In this document: piece by piece, positions 1 to 8,165 of the stretch
Layout: each line of letters opens with the position of its first letter
Position numbering within the stretch: position 1 is the first letter of the stretch
Assembly (NCBI GenBank): GCA_902789725.1
Contig: CADAPC010000008.1
Coordinates: forward strand, 1 to 55,946
DNA from: an uncultured Bacteroidales bacterium
Lineage (GTDB): Bacteria; Bacteroidota; Bacteroidia; Bacteroidales; Bacteroidaceae
Direction of reading: 5' to 3'
DNA length: 55,946 nucleotides
Program-made: the position numbers and the translations under genes
Notes under the pieces: generated by a model
Databases searched by the model: none
Told to the model about the DNA's origin: nothing
Seen by the model: the letters and a program-made list of their open reading frames with translations, nothing else

Positions 1-1
1 T

Positions 2-841
2 AGTGACTTGGCTAACAAAATAGGCGGTCGCTACAAGGAAATCTTCGTTCAGGCACTAAGCTATGAGGAATTCATGAAGTTTCACAACTTGTCCGACAGT
101 GATGATACGTTGGCAAAGTATATTCAGTTTGGTGGACTGCCTGGCTTGAAAAAGATAGGGCTCGACGAACAGGATGCACGGGAATACCAGATGGATGTCT
201 ATAGCACCGTACTGCTGAAGGATGTTATCAAGCGGAATAATATCCGCAATGTTCCTTTTCTGGAAAACCTTGTGCATTTCCTTGCTGACAACGCGGGGAA
301 AATCATCTCAGCCAACAGCATCGCAAAGTACATGCGGTCGCAAGGAGAGAACATTACCTCCACTGTTATTATCAATTATGCTAAGTATCTGTGCGAATCA
401 TACATGATTCACAAGGTGAACAGGTATGACATTCACGGACGGAAAATATTTGAGAGCAATGATAAATTCTACTTTGAAGACAACGGCATTCGTAATGCTC
501 TTGTAGGTGGTTCACGCGAGAGAGACATTGAGAAGGTGATAGAGAATATTATCTACAATCATCTTGTACGCCTGGGCTATGAAGTGATGGTCGGACAACT
601 TCAGGCTGGCGAAATTGATTTTGTCTGCACAAAGCCCAAAGGCGAAAGGATCTATGTGCAGGCTTCCTACATTATAGCCGACGATAACACATATGAGCGT
701 GAGTTTGGTAATCTCCGTTCCATCAAAGACAACTATCCCAAATATGTCATCTCTATGACACCATTGGTTACTAAGTCTGATGACAATGGCATAACTCATC
801 TTCATCTCAGGAGGTTCTTAACAGATGGGTTGGAGAAGTGA
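2..841 (+). CDS. DUF4143-type ATPase, C-terminal part (cut by window edge)
   Basis: The frame is open back to the first bases, so this is the 3' part of a longer gene. The TTG at position 8 is not a convincing start: the first residues (SDLANKIGGRYKEI) match the interior of AAA+ ATPases of the DUF4143 family, just after the P-loop domain, which must lie upstream. The visible part holds the end of the ATPase core (the ALSYEEF segment), a winged-helix-like stretch, and a C-terminal region with EIDFV and VQASY, which resembles the PD-(D/E)XK-like fold usually attached to these proteins. The molecular role of the family is poorly defined. It is common as cargo in Bacteroidales mobile elements, which fits the genes that follow. 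A terminator-like hairpin closes the unit at 871. Confidence 0.85.
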   Translation, partial: SDLANKIGGRYKEIFVQALSYEEFMKFHNLSDSDDTLAKYIQFGGLPGLKKIGLDEQDAREYQMDVYSTVLLKDVIKRNNIRNVPFLENLVHFLADNAGKIISANSIAKYMRSQGENITSTVIINYAKYLCESYMIHKVNRYDIHGRKIFESNDKFYFEDNGIRNALVGGSRERDIEKVIENIIYNHLVRLGYEVMVGQLQAGEIDFVCTKPKGERIYVQASYIIADDNTYEREFGNLRSIKDNYPKYVISMTPLVTKSDDNGITHLHLRRFLTDGLEK

Positions 842-870
842 CATATATGCCATTTCACTCACAAATCACC

Positions 871-925
871 GCTTATTCCGCTATGAAGGTCGCAAAATGG
901 GTAGTTTTAGCGGAATAAGCGCGTT
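871..925 (+). terminator. Rho-independent terminator after the ATPase gene
   Basis: A perfect 13-bp inverted repeat (871-883 GCTTATTCCGCTA with 908-920) has a 24-base loop and is followed by GCG and five T residues. It lies 30 bases after the ATPase stop and before the next gene. Confidence 0.65.
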
Positions 926-962
926 TTTATCCCGAATTTAACATTTCGAAAGGTTTATCTCT

Positions 963-2351
963 ATGGATGAGAAAGTGCTATTAGAGTGGAAAGAAGCCCA
1001 CGCAGCAGTCTATGCCAAGTTCAAGGAGGATTTGGAAGGGCAGTTGCAGAAACCATACCATCAGAATATCTTAGACCTTGGCGATGGTAATGCAGAATCG
1101 CTGCAATCGGTCATCGCCAATCTTTATGCCATGTCATCAGAGAATGGTTTCGATATAGAAAAGCTATATACAAAAGCGGTCGAGTCTGGTGATGTGTCTG
1201 CATATTGCCTATGCTGCTATCTTCAATTTGATAATGGTGCAGACCGCTTGGCTGATGCCCTTGCGGATAAAGCAGAGAAGCCCGACACACAAGAAATCTT
1301 AGATGCCGTAGAAGACTACAAACGATTTTACGAGCAGAACCGCAAGCAGGAGGAGTCCAAGATAACGGCTGACGAACTGAACATTCTTTCCCTTCGGCGG
1401 TGGCACTATGACCATCCTGAAGAATATAAGGAGTTTACGGCTACGTTCCAGAAAGCCTATGATGGTGACATGACTTTCATCCAGACCAACTTCTTCTTCC
1501 TGATGGAGATGTTTTCGACCAAGGGAGTGAAAGGCATGATGAAAATCGTGGCCTCTTTGCTCCCTGGCAATATGCATTACCAGCAGAGTCTGATGGGAAA
1601 CGATGACAACCCATTGAAGGGACGTTTGTCTGAAATGCTTGATTCTTCTCTCAACAATGAAGCTATCCGTAAGCGACTGCTTCACAAGAATCCCTACCTG
1701 TTCAGCCTCTACTATTGGATTATCTTCGATAACGGATTCCTTCACGCAGCCGACCTTATATCCCAGACTTTCCTGAAGCCCGAAAGCCCCTATTGGGAAA
1801 AGCTTATCGGAAGGCGATGCGTGGAAACCCTCATTGGTGCAAGTATCGACAAGGCTCATTATTCGAAGGCACAGTGGAAGGAAGTTACCCAAAAGCTGAA
1901 GAAAGGAGAGACCAAGCAGGTTATTGACGCAGCCTTGCTTGAAGTGCAAGGGCGCAGAGGGAGAAAGAGTACATATGTTATCTTGGAGGAAATGCTGCCT
2001 TCAGGGGAAGTTCCCGTTCTGATTAGTGAAATTCAGAAAGTGCTTTCCGAGTGGAAACAAGTCGATGATGCAGATATTATCTTACCTTATATCTTTGCGG
2101 CATTAGTAACAGGTGGACTTATCAATGGTGATTACAATTATCGCACTTTCCATGCAGCTATGAGAGAGAAGTTTCCAGACTACCACATTCGCGAAGGCTT
2201 TAACTGGGTCGAAGCCGTTTATAACGCCATCATGTCAGAAGATAACAGTGGTAATCTTGATGTTTCCGATGCCCAGATAAGACGAGGACGAAAGTATGCG
2301 AGGGACATAAAACTTCGCCTATTATCGGCTATCAATCCCAATATCAACTAA
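963..2351 (+). CDS. Uncharacterised cargo protein (possibly DUF6043-like)
   Basis: This is a 462-residue soluble protein with no signal peptide and no clear membrane segment. It is rich in predicted helix and charged residues. I see no catalytic motif. From memory it resembles uncharacterised proteins (DUF6043) carried on Bacteroides integrative elements, but I hold that loosely. The C-terminal part (about 390-460, around REGFNWVEAVYNAI) looks the most conserved. The gene sits alone between two terminators (871 and 2358), so it is its own transcription unit. The start at 963 is the first ATG after the terminator. Function cannot be deduced; a defence or element-maintenance role would be a guess from location only. 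Confidence 0.75.
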   Translation: MDEKVLLEWKEAHAAVYAKFKEDLEGQLQKPYHQNILDLGDGNAESLQSVIANLYAMSSENGFDIEKLYTKAVESGDVSAYCLCCYLQFDNGADRLADALADKAEKPDTQEILDAVEDYKRFYEQNRKQEESKITADELNILSLRRWHYDHPEEYKEFTATFQKAYDGDMTFIQTNFFFLMEMFSTKGVKGMMKIVASLLPGNMHYQQSLMGNDDNPLKGRLSEMLDSSLNNEAIRKRLLHKNPYLFSLYYWIIFDNGFLHAADLISQTFLKPESPYWEKLIGRRCVETLIGASIDKAHYSKAQWKEVTQKLKKGETKQVIDAALLEVQGRRGRKSTYVILEEMLPSGEVPVLISEIQKVLSEWKQVDDADIILPYIFAALVTGGLINGDYNYRTFHAAMREKFPDYHIREGFNWVEAVYNAIMSEDNSGNLDVSDAQIRRGRKYARDIKLRLLSAINPNIN

Positions 2352-2357
2352 ACTTAT

Positions 2358-2386
2358 AAGGATGCTCACTTAGGGCATCCTTTTTT
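2358..2386 (+). terminator. Rho-independent terminator
   Basis: AAGGATGC (2358-2365) pairs with GCATCCTT (2375-2382) across a 9-base loop and runs into six T residues. It lies just after the stop of the preceding gene. Confidence 0.8.
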
Positions 2387-2491
2387 AATGCCTTCAAGGC
2401 TGAACTGTTAAATTCAACCCCTTATTTGTTAACTTTGACTTGGTAGAAATCGTGCTGATTTTTACCAAGGCAACACCCTATGGCATTTCAA

Positions 2492-2499
2492 TACCTTTG
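2492..2499 (+). promoter_or_regulatory. Candidate -7 box TACCTTTG for the element operon
   Basis: TACCTTTG matches the Bacteroidota -7 consensus TAnnTTTG exactly and lies 28 bases before the ATG at 2527. No clear TTTG is found at -33. A second TAACTTTG at 2430-2437 could serve instead. Either would start the HTH-DUF3987-DUF6371 transcript. Confidence 0.45.
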
Positions 2500-2526
2500 C
2501 AGCATGAAACCAAAAAATTACATAAT

Positions 2527-2847
2527 ATGACAGGTCACTTTATCATGTTGCAAATGGACGACCTCAGGCAGGTTGTCACTGAGATTGTAGAAGAAGTCTG
2601 CACCAAGCGCGGACTGAATGAAAAGCCTTCCGTTGAAGAAGGCGAGTGGTTAACCCGTGAAGAGGTGTGCGACATGCTGCACATCACTTACACGACTCTC
2701 TGGCGAAAGGAGAACGAAGGTGTCATCAAGAAACACAAGATGGGCCGACGTAACCTCTATTCCAAGAAAGAGGTCACGGACATATTCTCTTCCGCTATAG
2801 AAGATGGTGACAATAATAATAAATGTAAGGAGGAGAGCCATGGATGA
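2527..2847 (+). CDS. Helix-turn-helix (excisionase/MerR-like) protein of mobile element
   Basis: A small DNA-binding protein of about 106 residues. The C-terminal half carries WLTREEVCDMLHITYTTLWR and a GRRNLY-type wing, the pattern of HTH_17 (excisionase or MerR-like) domains. The open frame extends back to 2440, but a -7 box at 2492-2499 would put the transcript start near 2506, so I take ATG 2527 (ATG 2545 is also possible). The stop overlaps the start of the next gene by eight bases, so the two are co-translated. In Bacteroidales mobilizable elements such proteins sit just before the DUF3987 gene and control excision, replication or mobilization. Which of these applies here is not shown. 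Confidence 0.85.
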   Translation: MTGHFIMLQMDDLRQVVTEIVEEVCTKRGLNEKPSVEEGEWLTREEVCDMLHITYTTLWRKENEGVIKKHKMGRRNLYSKKEVTDIFSSAIEDGDNNNKCKEESHG

Positions 2848-4399
2848 ACCAACAAAACATGTGAACAGTATTGCATTGGCCACAATCAATGCAGTACGAG
2901 CGGAAGTCGCACACGTTCCTGACACAGGATTACCCTTGGATGTGTTTCCTGCCAAGGTACAGGAAATCATTCTTGACCTCGCAGCTGAGGACAATTTTCC
3001 TGTAGAATACACAGCTGTTGCCATGCTTTCTGCTGTTTCAACAGCTATTGGAAACACGCGACACATCCGACTTAAACCCTCATGGGAGAGCAATCCAAGC
3101 CTATACATCATCCTTGTTGGTGAGCCAGGACAGGGCAAGACCCCTCCTTTGGACTTTGCTTATAAGCCTATAGAAGACCACGACTATGCCATGTACATTA
3201 AGTTCAAGGACGAAATGGAGCTGTATAATGCTTCTGCTGACAAGGGTAAGACTGATTCAGGAAGTGGTAAGGAAAAACCAGTCTTAATACAAACCCTCCT
3301 TTCTGACTCAACTCCAGAAAGCCTGTGGAGACTGCATAATGACAACCAACGCGGTGTTGTGCTGTTGATTGACGAGATAATGGGATTCTTCCATTCCGTT
3401 TGCCGATACAACGATAATCCTTTCATGAGCCAGTTGCTTACAGCATATACAGGTAAGCAGGTAAAGGTGACTCGCTGCAATAATCCTATACCAGCCATCA
3501 TTAGAAAGCCATGCATCAATGTCATCGGTACCACCCAGACCGAGCGCATTCATGAGTTCTTCACAGACGAGAATGTCAACAGCGGATTGATTGATCGTTT
3601 CATGTTCGTCATTCCCAAAGAGGTGAGACCTGCCCTTTGGACTATTACGGAAAAAGAGAAACCTGCAGGTATTGTCAAAGCTCCTTGTAATATACGATGG
3701 AACAATATTCTGACCCGTTTGATTCAGGTGGAATGTCCATTCAGTGAGGATGGCAAGGAACTGGTAACTATAGTCCTTGATATGACTTATGATGCCAAAT
3801 GCTTGTTTTATAACTGGCGCAACAAACTAAAGGAGGAGGCTTTTGCCATCGGTCGGCAGGGAAGCATGGAAGCAAACCGTTTGGTGCGTCGCACAGCCAA
3901 GATGGAGGCGAATGTCGGACGCTTGGCTCTTATCTTCCAGATGCTCCGTTGGGCATGTGGAGAAACAACCGACACGCTTGTTGATGAAAAGTCCATCCGT
4001 TGTGCTTTGCGTATGCATGCTTTCATGGAGGAATCATATACGAGAATCTTAGACATAGTTGATGCGCACAGCATAGAACCTGACAAGAAGGAGTTCCTTG
4101 ACTTGCTGGGTAATTCTTTTACCACAGCTGAAGCAATCGCTGCTGGTGTGGAGGTTGGCATGTCGGCAAGTGGAGTCAAGAAGAATTTGCCTAAGCTGAT
4201 TCACCAGAAGTATATCTCCAAAAAGGCACATGGGTTATATGAGAAAGTTCCCTCTTGCTCTCTCCAAACTCTTTCCACTTTGGGTACTTTTCCACTTTCA
4301 GAAGCTCATGCTGATTCCGAAAGTTCCCAAAGTACCCCAAATACCATAGTTCCAAAGTGTAACGATAATAATCACCAAAATCAAACTCCAACAATATGA
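2840..4399 (+). CDS. DUF3987 P-loop protein of mobilizable element
   Basis: A 519-residue cytoplasmic protein of the DUF3987 family. A Walker A motif, GEPGQGKT, lies at about residues 94-101, and a hydrophobic strand ending in DE (VVLLIDEIMGF, near 170) looks like Walker B. The family is typical of integrative and mobilizable elements of Bacteroidota and is thought to take part in element replication, by analogy with primase-helicase genes beside it. The ATG at 2840 is preferred over the open start at 2804 because AAGGAGG lies 7 bases before it, one of the few clear ribosome sites here. The stop overlaps the next ATG (ATGA at 4396). The C-terminal 60 residues are Ser/Thr/Pro rich and look disordered. 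Confidence 0.85.
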   Translation: MDEPTKHVNSIALATINAVRAEVAHVPDTGLPLDVFPAKVQEIILDLAAEDNFPVEYTAVAMLSAVSTAIGNTRHIRLKPSWESNPSLYIILVGEPGQGKTPPLDFAYKPIEDHDYAMYIKFKDEMELYNASADKGKTDSGSGKEKPVLIQTLLSDSTPESLWRLHNDNQRGVVLLIDEIMGFFHSVCRYNDNPFMSQLLTAYTGKQVKVTRCNNPIPAIIRKPCINVIGTTQTERIHEFFTDENVNSGLIDRFMFVIPKEVRPALWTITEKEKPAGIVKAPCNIRWNNILTRLIQVECPFSEDGKELVTIVLDMTYDAKCLFYNWRNKLKEEAFAIGRQGSMEANRLVRRTAKMEANVGRLALIFQMLRWACGETTDTLVDEKSIRCALRMHAFMEESYTRILDIVDAHSIEPDKKEFLDLLGNSFTTAEAIAAGVEVGMSASGVKKNLPKLIHQKYISKKAHGLYEKVPSCSLQTLSTLGTFPLSEAHADSESSQSTPNTIVPKCNDNNHQNQTPTI

Positions 4400-5451
4400 A
4401 CCAGTATAGATTCCATCTGAAGAAATATGATACGAGCAGGAGAAACAACAAGCTCACCTGCCCCAAATGTGGCAAACGTAATTGCTTCGTCAAGTATGTT
4501 GACGAGGAAGGTATTATCATCTTCCCTGACTATGTGGGTCGATGCGACCATGAGGATGCTTGTGGTTACCACTATACTCCCAAGGATTACTTCCATGATA
4601 ACCCAGATGCAAAACCTGATGCAAAGGACAATGACGGTATCATTGATAAGCCACATATGTCACGCAACCCCGAAAAAGTTAAGACCGAACCTTTGGCTCC
4701 GTCTTTCATTTCTGAGGAGCTAATGAGAAAGTCCCTTTCACATTATGAGATTAATCCTCTACACCGTTACTTGTGCAAGACGATCGGAAGCAATGCTACG
4801 AACCTTCAGTTTGAACGCTATTGCGTGGGCACTTCCAACAAGTGGAATGGCTCGACTGTATTCTGGCAGATTGATGTGAATAACAACATTCGTGGAGGAA
4901 AAGTCATGGCATACAATCCGCAGAACGGACATCGCATCAAAGAACCACTGGCATACGTCAGTTGGGTTCACTCCCTGTTGAAACTACCCAACTATAACCT
5001 GAAACAATGTTTGTTTGGTGAACACTTGCTTAACTCACATCCAACCACTCCCATCATGCTCGTGGAAAGTGAGAAGACCTGTCTCATTGTGTCACATTTT
5101 ATGCCAGATTTCCTCTGGTTGGCAACTGGCGGAAAAAACGGCTGTTTCAATGAGGATGCCCTGCAAGTGCTTATGGGCAGAGACGTGATTCTCATGCCCG
5201 ACCTTGGAGCTACGGAAAAATGGCAAGTGAAGTCTGATATGCTCAACCCTATTTGTCATAGTGTGATGGTGTCTGATGTTTTGGAGAAAACGGCAACTGA
5301 TGAGCAACGCATGGCTGGACTTGACATAGCCGACTTCCTGTTGATGCAAGAAACCAAACAGATGCTTCTGGCCAGAATGATAGAACTGAATCCTGTTCTT
5401 CAGAAACTCATAGACGCTCTTGAACTTGAAATCGTTGAGGACGATTCGTAA
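4396..5451 (+). CDS. DUF6371-type zinc/primase-like protein
   Basis: A 351-residue protein translationally coupled to the DUF3987 gene by an ATGA overlap. The N-terminus has a zinc-ribbon pattern: CPKCGKRNCF at about 22-31, then CDHEDACGYHY near 51-61. This is like the zinc domain of DnaG/gp4-type primases. A later block, MLVESEKTCLIV followed by ATGGKNG (residues 220-245), matches the start of a Toprim-like domain (conserved Glu, then a Gly turn), and LMPDLGA could carry the second acidic cluster. I call it DUF6371 from its overall layout. The likely role is priming or initiating replication of the element during transfer. This is inferred from motifs and neighbours. Confidence 0.8.
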   Translation: MNQYRFHLKKYDTSRRNNKLTCPKCGKRNCFVKYVDEEGIIIFPDYVGRCDHEDACGYHYTPKDYFHDNPDAKPDAKDNDGIIDKPHMSRNPEKVKTEPLAPSFISEELMRKSLSHYEINPLHRYLCKTIGSNATNLQFERYCVGTSNKWNGSTVFWQIDVNNNIRGGKVMAYNPQNGHRIKEPLAYVSWVHSLLKLPNYNLKQCLFGEHLLNSHPTTPIMLVESEKTCLIVSHFMPDFLWLATGGKNGCFNEDALQVLMGRDVILMPDLGATEKWQVKSDMLNPICHSVMVSDVLEKTATDEQRMAGLDIADFLLMQETKQMLLARMIELNPVLQKLIDALELEIVEDDS

Positions 5452-5485
5452 GATTCCCCAAGGAAAGCATGACGCATGCTGCAGG

Positions 5486-5655
5486 GGGATTACGGAATAA
5501 TCCCATAACATAATATGGACTTTTAGATTCGCACGCTCCCTTAAAAAGTCCCATTATGCTCTCCGAGGGTTGAACCACACCTGCAAGCTGTGCCGACAGG
5601 CCAAACTAACACAATTAGCCAAGTGGCATCTGTGAGGGAGTGACTCTCTCCCTCA
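5486..5655 (+). other. Candidate origin of transfer (three inverted repeats before the relaxase gene)
   Basis: The 273 bases before the relaxase gene hold no gene but three separate hairpins. GGGATTA (5486-5492) pairs with 5498-5504 across 5 bases. GGACTTTT (5517-5524) pairs with 5544-5551 across 19 bases. TGAGGGAG (5633-5640) pairs with 5648-5655 across 7 bases. All stems are perfect. MobV relaxases usually nick just upstream of their own gene within such repeats, so this is the best oriT candidate. The nick site itself cannot be named from sequence. Confidence 0.5.
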
Positions 5656-5724
5656 ACCCTCCACTTAGGTTCCACCCGAGACCCGATAAACATTTATACA
5701 TTAACTTTATAACAATAGAATAAA

Positions 5725-7842
5725 ATGAGTAAATCCAGATACAACGTCCCCCGTACTGCCATCCATGTTGGCGCACCAGCCAAGTCCTTTTCTGCTGCTG
5801 AAGGCTACGAGCCTGAACGTCGCGGATGGGATGAGAACACCTATCGTCTGAAGAACCAGGACGCCAACAACCATTACGATTTCTCACGCAAGCATCTCAA
5901 CTTTGAGATTAACAACAAGGGTGAAATCGTTCCCCTTTGTTCAGATCCCGTGCCACTTCACGAACGCTTGCAGAAGCGTCTTGATGAACTCGGTTTCAAA
6001 CCCTACATGGACAAGAACAATCCTTTGGGAATCTCAGACAACAGTCCGAACTGCACTGTCGGCATTATCGTTGGTGGTGACCATCGGGTGCTAACACGAC
6101 TCGCCTTCGGTGACCAGGATGTGGACTTTACCCTGCAAAAAAGCAATGCCCATGTCGTGCTGAAACAAGCTATCAAAGATTGGGCATTGGACACCTACCA
6201 TTGGGCATGTGACCGTTGGGGAGCTGAGAACATCATTGGTTTTGATGTTCATCTTGACGAGACCACACCACACATCCATATCCAGACCATTCCTGTGGCA
6301 AAGACCAAAGCCAGAGGTTGTGTATCTGTCAAGTATGTACACAAGGATGACAAGTCGAAGGTACTCTCCCATAAGGAATGGAAGAAACTGCCTGAAGAAA
6401 TCCGCTCGGACTTCGTAAGAACAGAAGTCGAACGGAGGGAAAAGGAATGTGTATCGTATGCCCGTGTATGGGGCGAGGACAAATATGCAGTAAGGGATAC
6501 TTATTACCAGATGCATACTGACTACTATAACGAGGTGGGGCATAAGTACGGTTTGGAGCGTGGTGATGACATTGCCATGCTGCCAAGTGAGGAAAGACGT
6601 GAGCGAGTCCACAAGAACAAGGCTGTGTTGGAGGCAGAACGTCAGGCCAAGGATGCCATCGTCAGAGTCCAAATGGAAAATGAGCGCCTGGAAGGTCAGA
6701 AGGAAAAGATGGCGAGTGAGGTGCAGGACATGAAGAAGCAAAAGGAATGTCTGGAAGAGCATAATGACAAGTTAGAGGGTGAGATACAAAACAAGGAGCA
6801 GCATAAGGAAAGGCTGGAGGGCAACATCTCTCAGTTAGAAGATTATGCTGCTGCATTGGACATCAAGGAGGAAGACCTGATAGTACCAACCTTGAACACT
6901 AACCCCCTAGTAAAGAAAGCTTGGGATGACATACTGGAAGAACTGGGCAAACCAATACCTGCCTTCGGACAGAAGGAATGGAGAGAGGAACGACGGAAGG
7001 CGATAAAGGTCATCCTTACCGAAATGCAGACTGCACTCATGCAAGCCAAGGAAGCCCAGAAGGGGGATATACTGAAACTGGGGAAGGCACTCTATAACAA
7101 AGCTATGCAAAATGTAAGAGCCATCATAGAGCAGAACAAGCAGCTGCAAAAGGAGAATGGCCGATTGACTGAAGAAAACGATGTCCTTAGAAAGCGGATA
7201 GCCTTGATAGATGAGAATGCTATCATCCGGCTTCGGGAGAAGAAGGATGCAGAAATAAAGGAACTACAGGAACGACTTGGCAAAGCCGAGTCCGAGGCTG
7301 TCCGTTCAAGTAATAAAGCATATAGTGAGCATCAGAGAGCCGAAAGCGCCGAAGCCAAAGTCCGGGAAATGCTTGCCATACCAGAAATCAAAGAAATCTG
7401 GGAAAGCATACAGCAGAAAAAGGAAGCCTTCTCGAGGCAGATTGACAAATGGATTGAGGATGGTGTTGCAGCCATCAGGGATTATGCAGATGGCAAAGAC
7501 AATGACTTCCGACCAGAGGCTGGCAATGCTGTTGTATGGGGCATCATTGCAAAAGCATTTGAGTATGGCCTTGACCCAACTGATGAAAAGCAACGCAGGA
7601 TGGCTGCCGCCTATCTGTTAGAGAAGGTACCGTGGACAGGCATCTCATCAGACTTCAAAATTAGTCTCACCTCTTCTCGTACCCAACAACTTTGCGATGC
7701 AATGACGGTTTCCAAAGATTTGATGTCAAGTTTACTCCTTGCTGCTGGTGGTAGAGGCGGTATCAGTACAGGTGGTGGAGGTTCCACAAGTGAATTGACC
7801 AACTGGGACGGTACGAAAAAGAATACTGGCTGGGGAATATAA
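5725..7842 (+). CDS. mob: MobV-family (Pre/Mob) relaxase
   Basis: A 705-residue mobilization protein. The N-terminal third carries the relaxase metal-binding motif as HLDETTPHIH at about residues 176-185, the HxDExxPHxH signature of MobV/Pre-type relaxases. The enzyme would nick one strand at oriT and stay bound to the 5' end during transfer by a helper conjugation system. Residues about 290-385 and 460-550 are long coiled coils (Glu/Lys/Gln rich), followed by a Gly-rich C-terminus. No coupling protein or type IV secretion gene is in the window, so the element is mobilizable rather than self-transmissible as far as seen. The hairpin region just upstream is the likely oriT. Confidence 0.92.
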   Translation: MSKSRYNVPRTAIHVGAPAKSFSAAEGYEPERRGWDENTYRLKNQDANNHYDFSRKHLNFEINNKGEIVPLCSDPVPLHERLQKRLDELGFKPYMDKNNPLGISDNSPNCTVGIIVGGDHRVLTRLAFGDQDVDFTLQKSNAHVVLKQAIKDWALDTYHWACDRWGAENIIGFDVHLDETTPHIHIQTIPVAKTKARGCVSVKYVHKDDKSKVLSHKEWKKLPEEIRSDFVRTEVERREKECVSYARVWGEDKYAVRDTYYQMHTDYYNEVGHKYGLERGDDIAMLPSEERRERVHKNKAVLEAERQAKDAIVRVQMENERLEGQKEKMASEVQDMKKQKECLEEHNDKLEGEIQNKEQHKERLEGNISQLEDYAAALDIKEEDLIVPTLNTNPLVKKAWDDILEELGKPIPAFGQKEWREERRKAIKVILTEMQTALMQAKEAQKGDILKLGKALYNKAMQNVRAIIEQNKQLQKENGRLTEENDVLRKRIALIDENAIIRLREKKDAEIKELQERLGKAESEAVRSSNKAYSEHQRAESAEAKVREMLAIPEIKEIWESIQQKKEAFSRQIDKWIEDGVAAIRDYADGKDNDFRPEAGNAVVWGIIAKAFEYGLDPTDEKQRRMAAAYLLEKVPWTGISSDFKISLTSSRTQQLCDAMTVSKDLMSSLLLAAGGRGGISTGGGGSTSELTNWDGTKKNTGWGI

Positions 7843-7893
7843 AGTAAAACCTTACTACCAGATAACTGGGGTTTGCCAAAACGGAAAATATCT

Positions 7894-7930
7894 ATTAAAC
7901 CGCATTCGTAAATCGCGAATGTGGTTTAAT
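7894..7930. terminator. Long hairpin after the relaxase gene
   Basis: A 15-base inverted repeat (7894-7908 with 7916-7930) has one G-T wobble and a 7-base loop. It lies 52 bases after the relaxase stop. No run of T follows on the plus strand, so it may be a processing or termination hairpin, or part of the element end. Confidence 0.45.
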
Positions 7931-7971
7931 AACTTTCAGATAAAAGGGTGTGTCAGTACTTGATGGGATAT

Positions 7972-8108
7972 GCATGTTGCGTTAATGTTCGTACGGCAAA
8001 CCTGGATTATTCCCTTCGTGAACTAAGAGCAGGCTGCTGGTGAATGAAGTCCCTGTGACAGATGATGGCATCATCTTGAAGGAAGACGATGCCATCAGCT
8101 TTGAATAG
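7972..8108 (+). pseudogene. Possible decayed gene end near the element boundary
   Basis: Two overlapping plus-strand frames read like protein. One gives VRTANLDYSLRELR up to a stop at 8041. The other runs from 8022 to a stop at 8106 and gives LLVNEVPVTDDGIILKEDD. A single frameshift near 8025-8035 would join them into one C-terminus. I do not recognise the family. It could be a remnant left by integration of the element, or chance; the short length keeps confidence low. Confidence 0.25.
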
Positions 8109-8111
8109 TAT

Positions 8112-8137
8112 GAAAGGCTCCTGTGAGGGAGCCTTTC
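8112..8137. terminator. Bidirectional terminator between element and polysaccharide operon
   Basis: GAAAGGCTCC (8112-8121) pairs perfectly with 8128-8137 across a 6-base loop. It lies between plus-strand element genes and the 3' end of the minus-strand lyase gene at 8166, so it probably serves the minus-strand operon. Confidence 0.55.
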
Positions 8138-8165
8138 GTGTTGTATTTCATTATACTCTTTTCTA

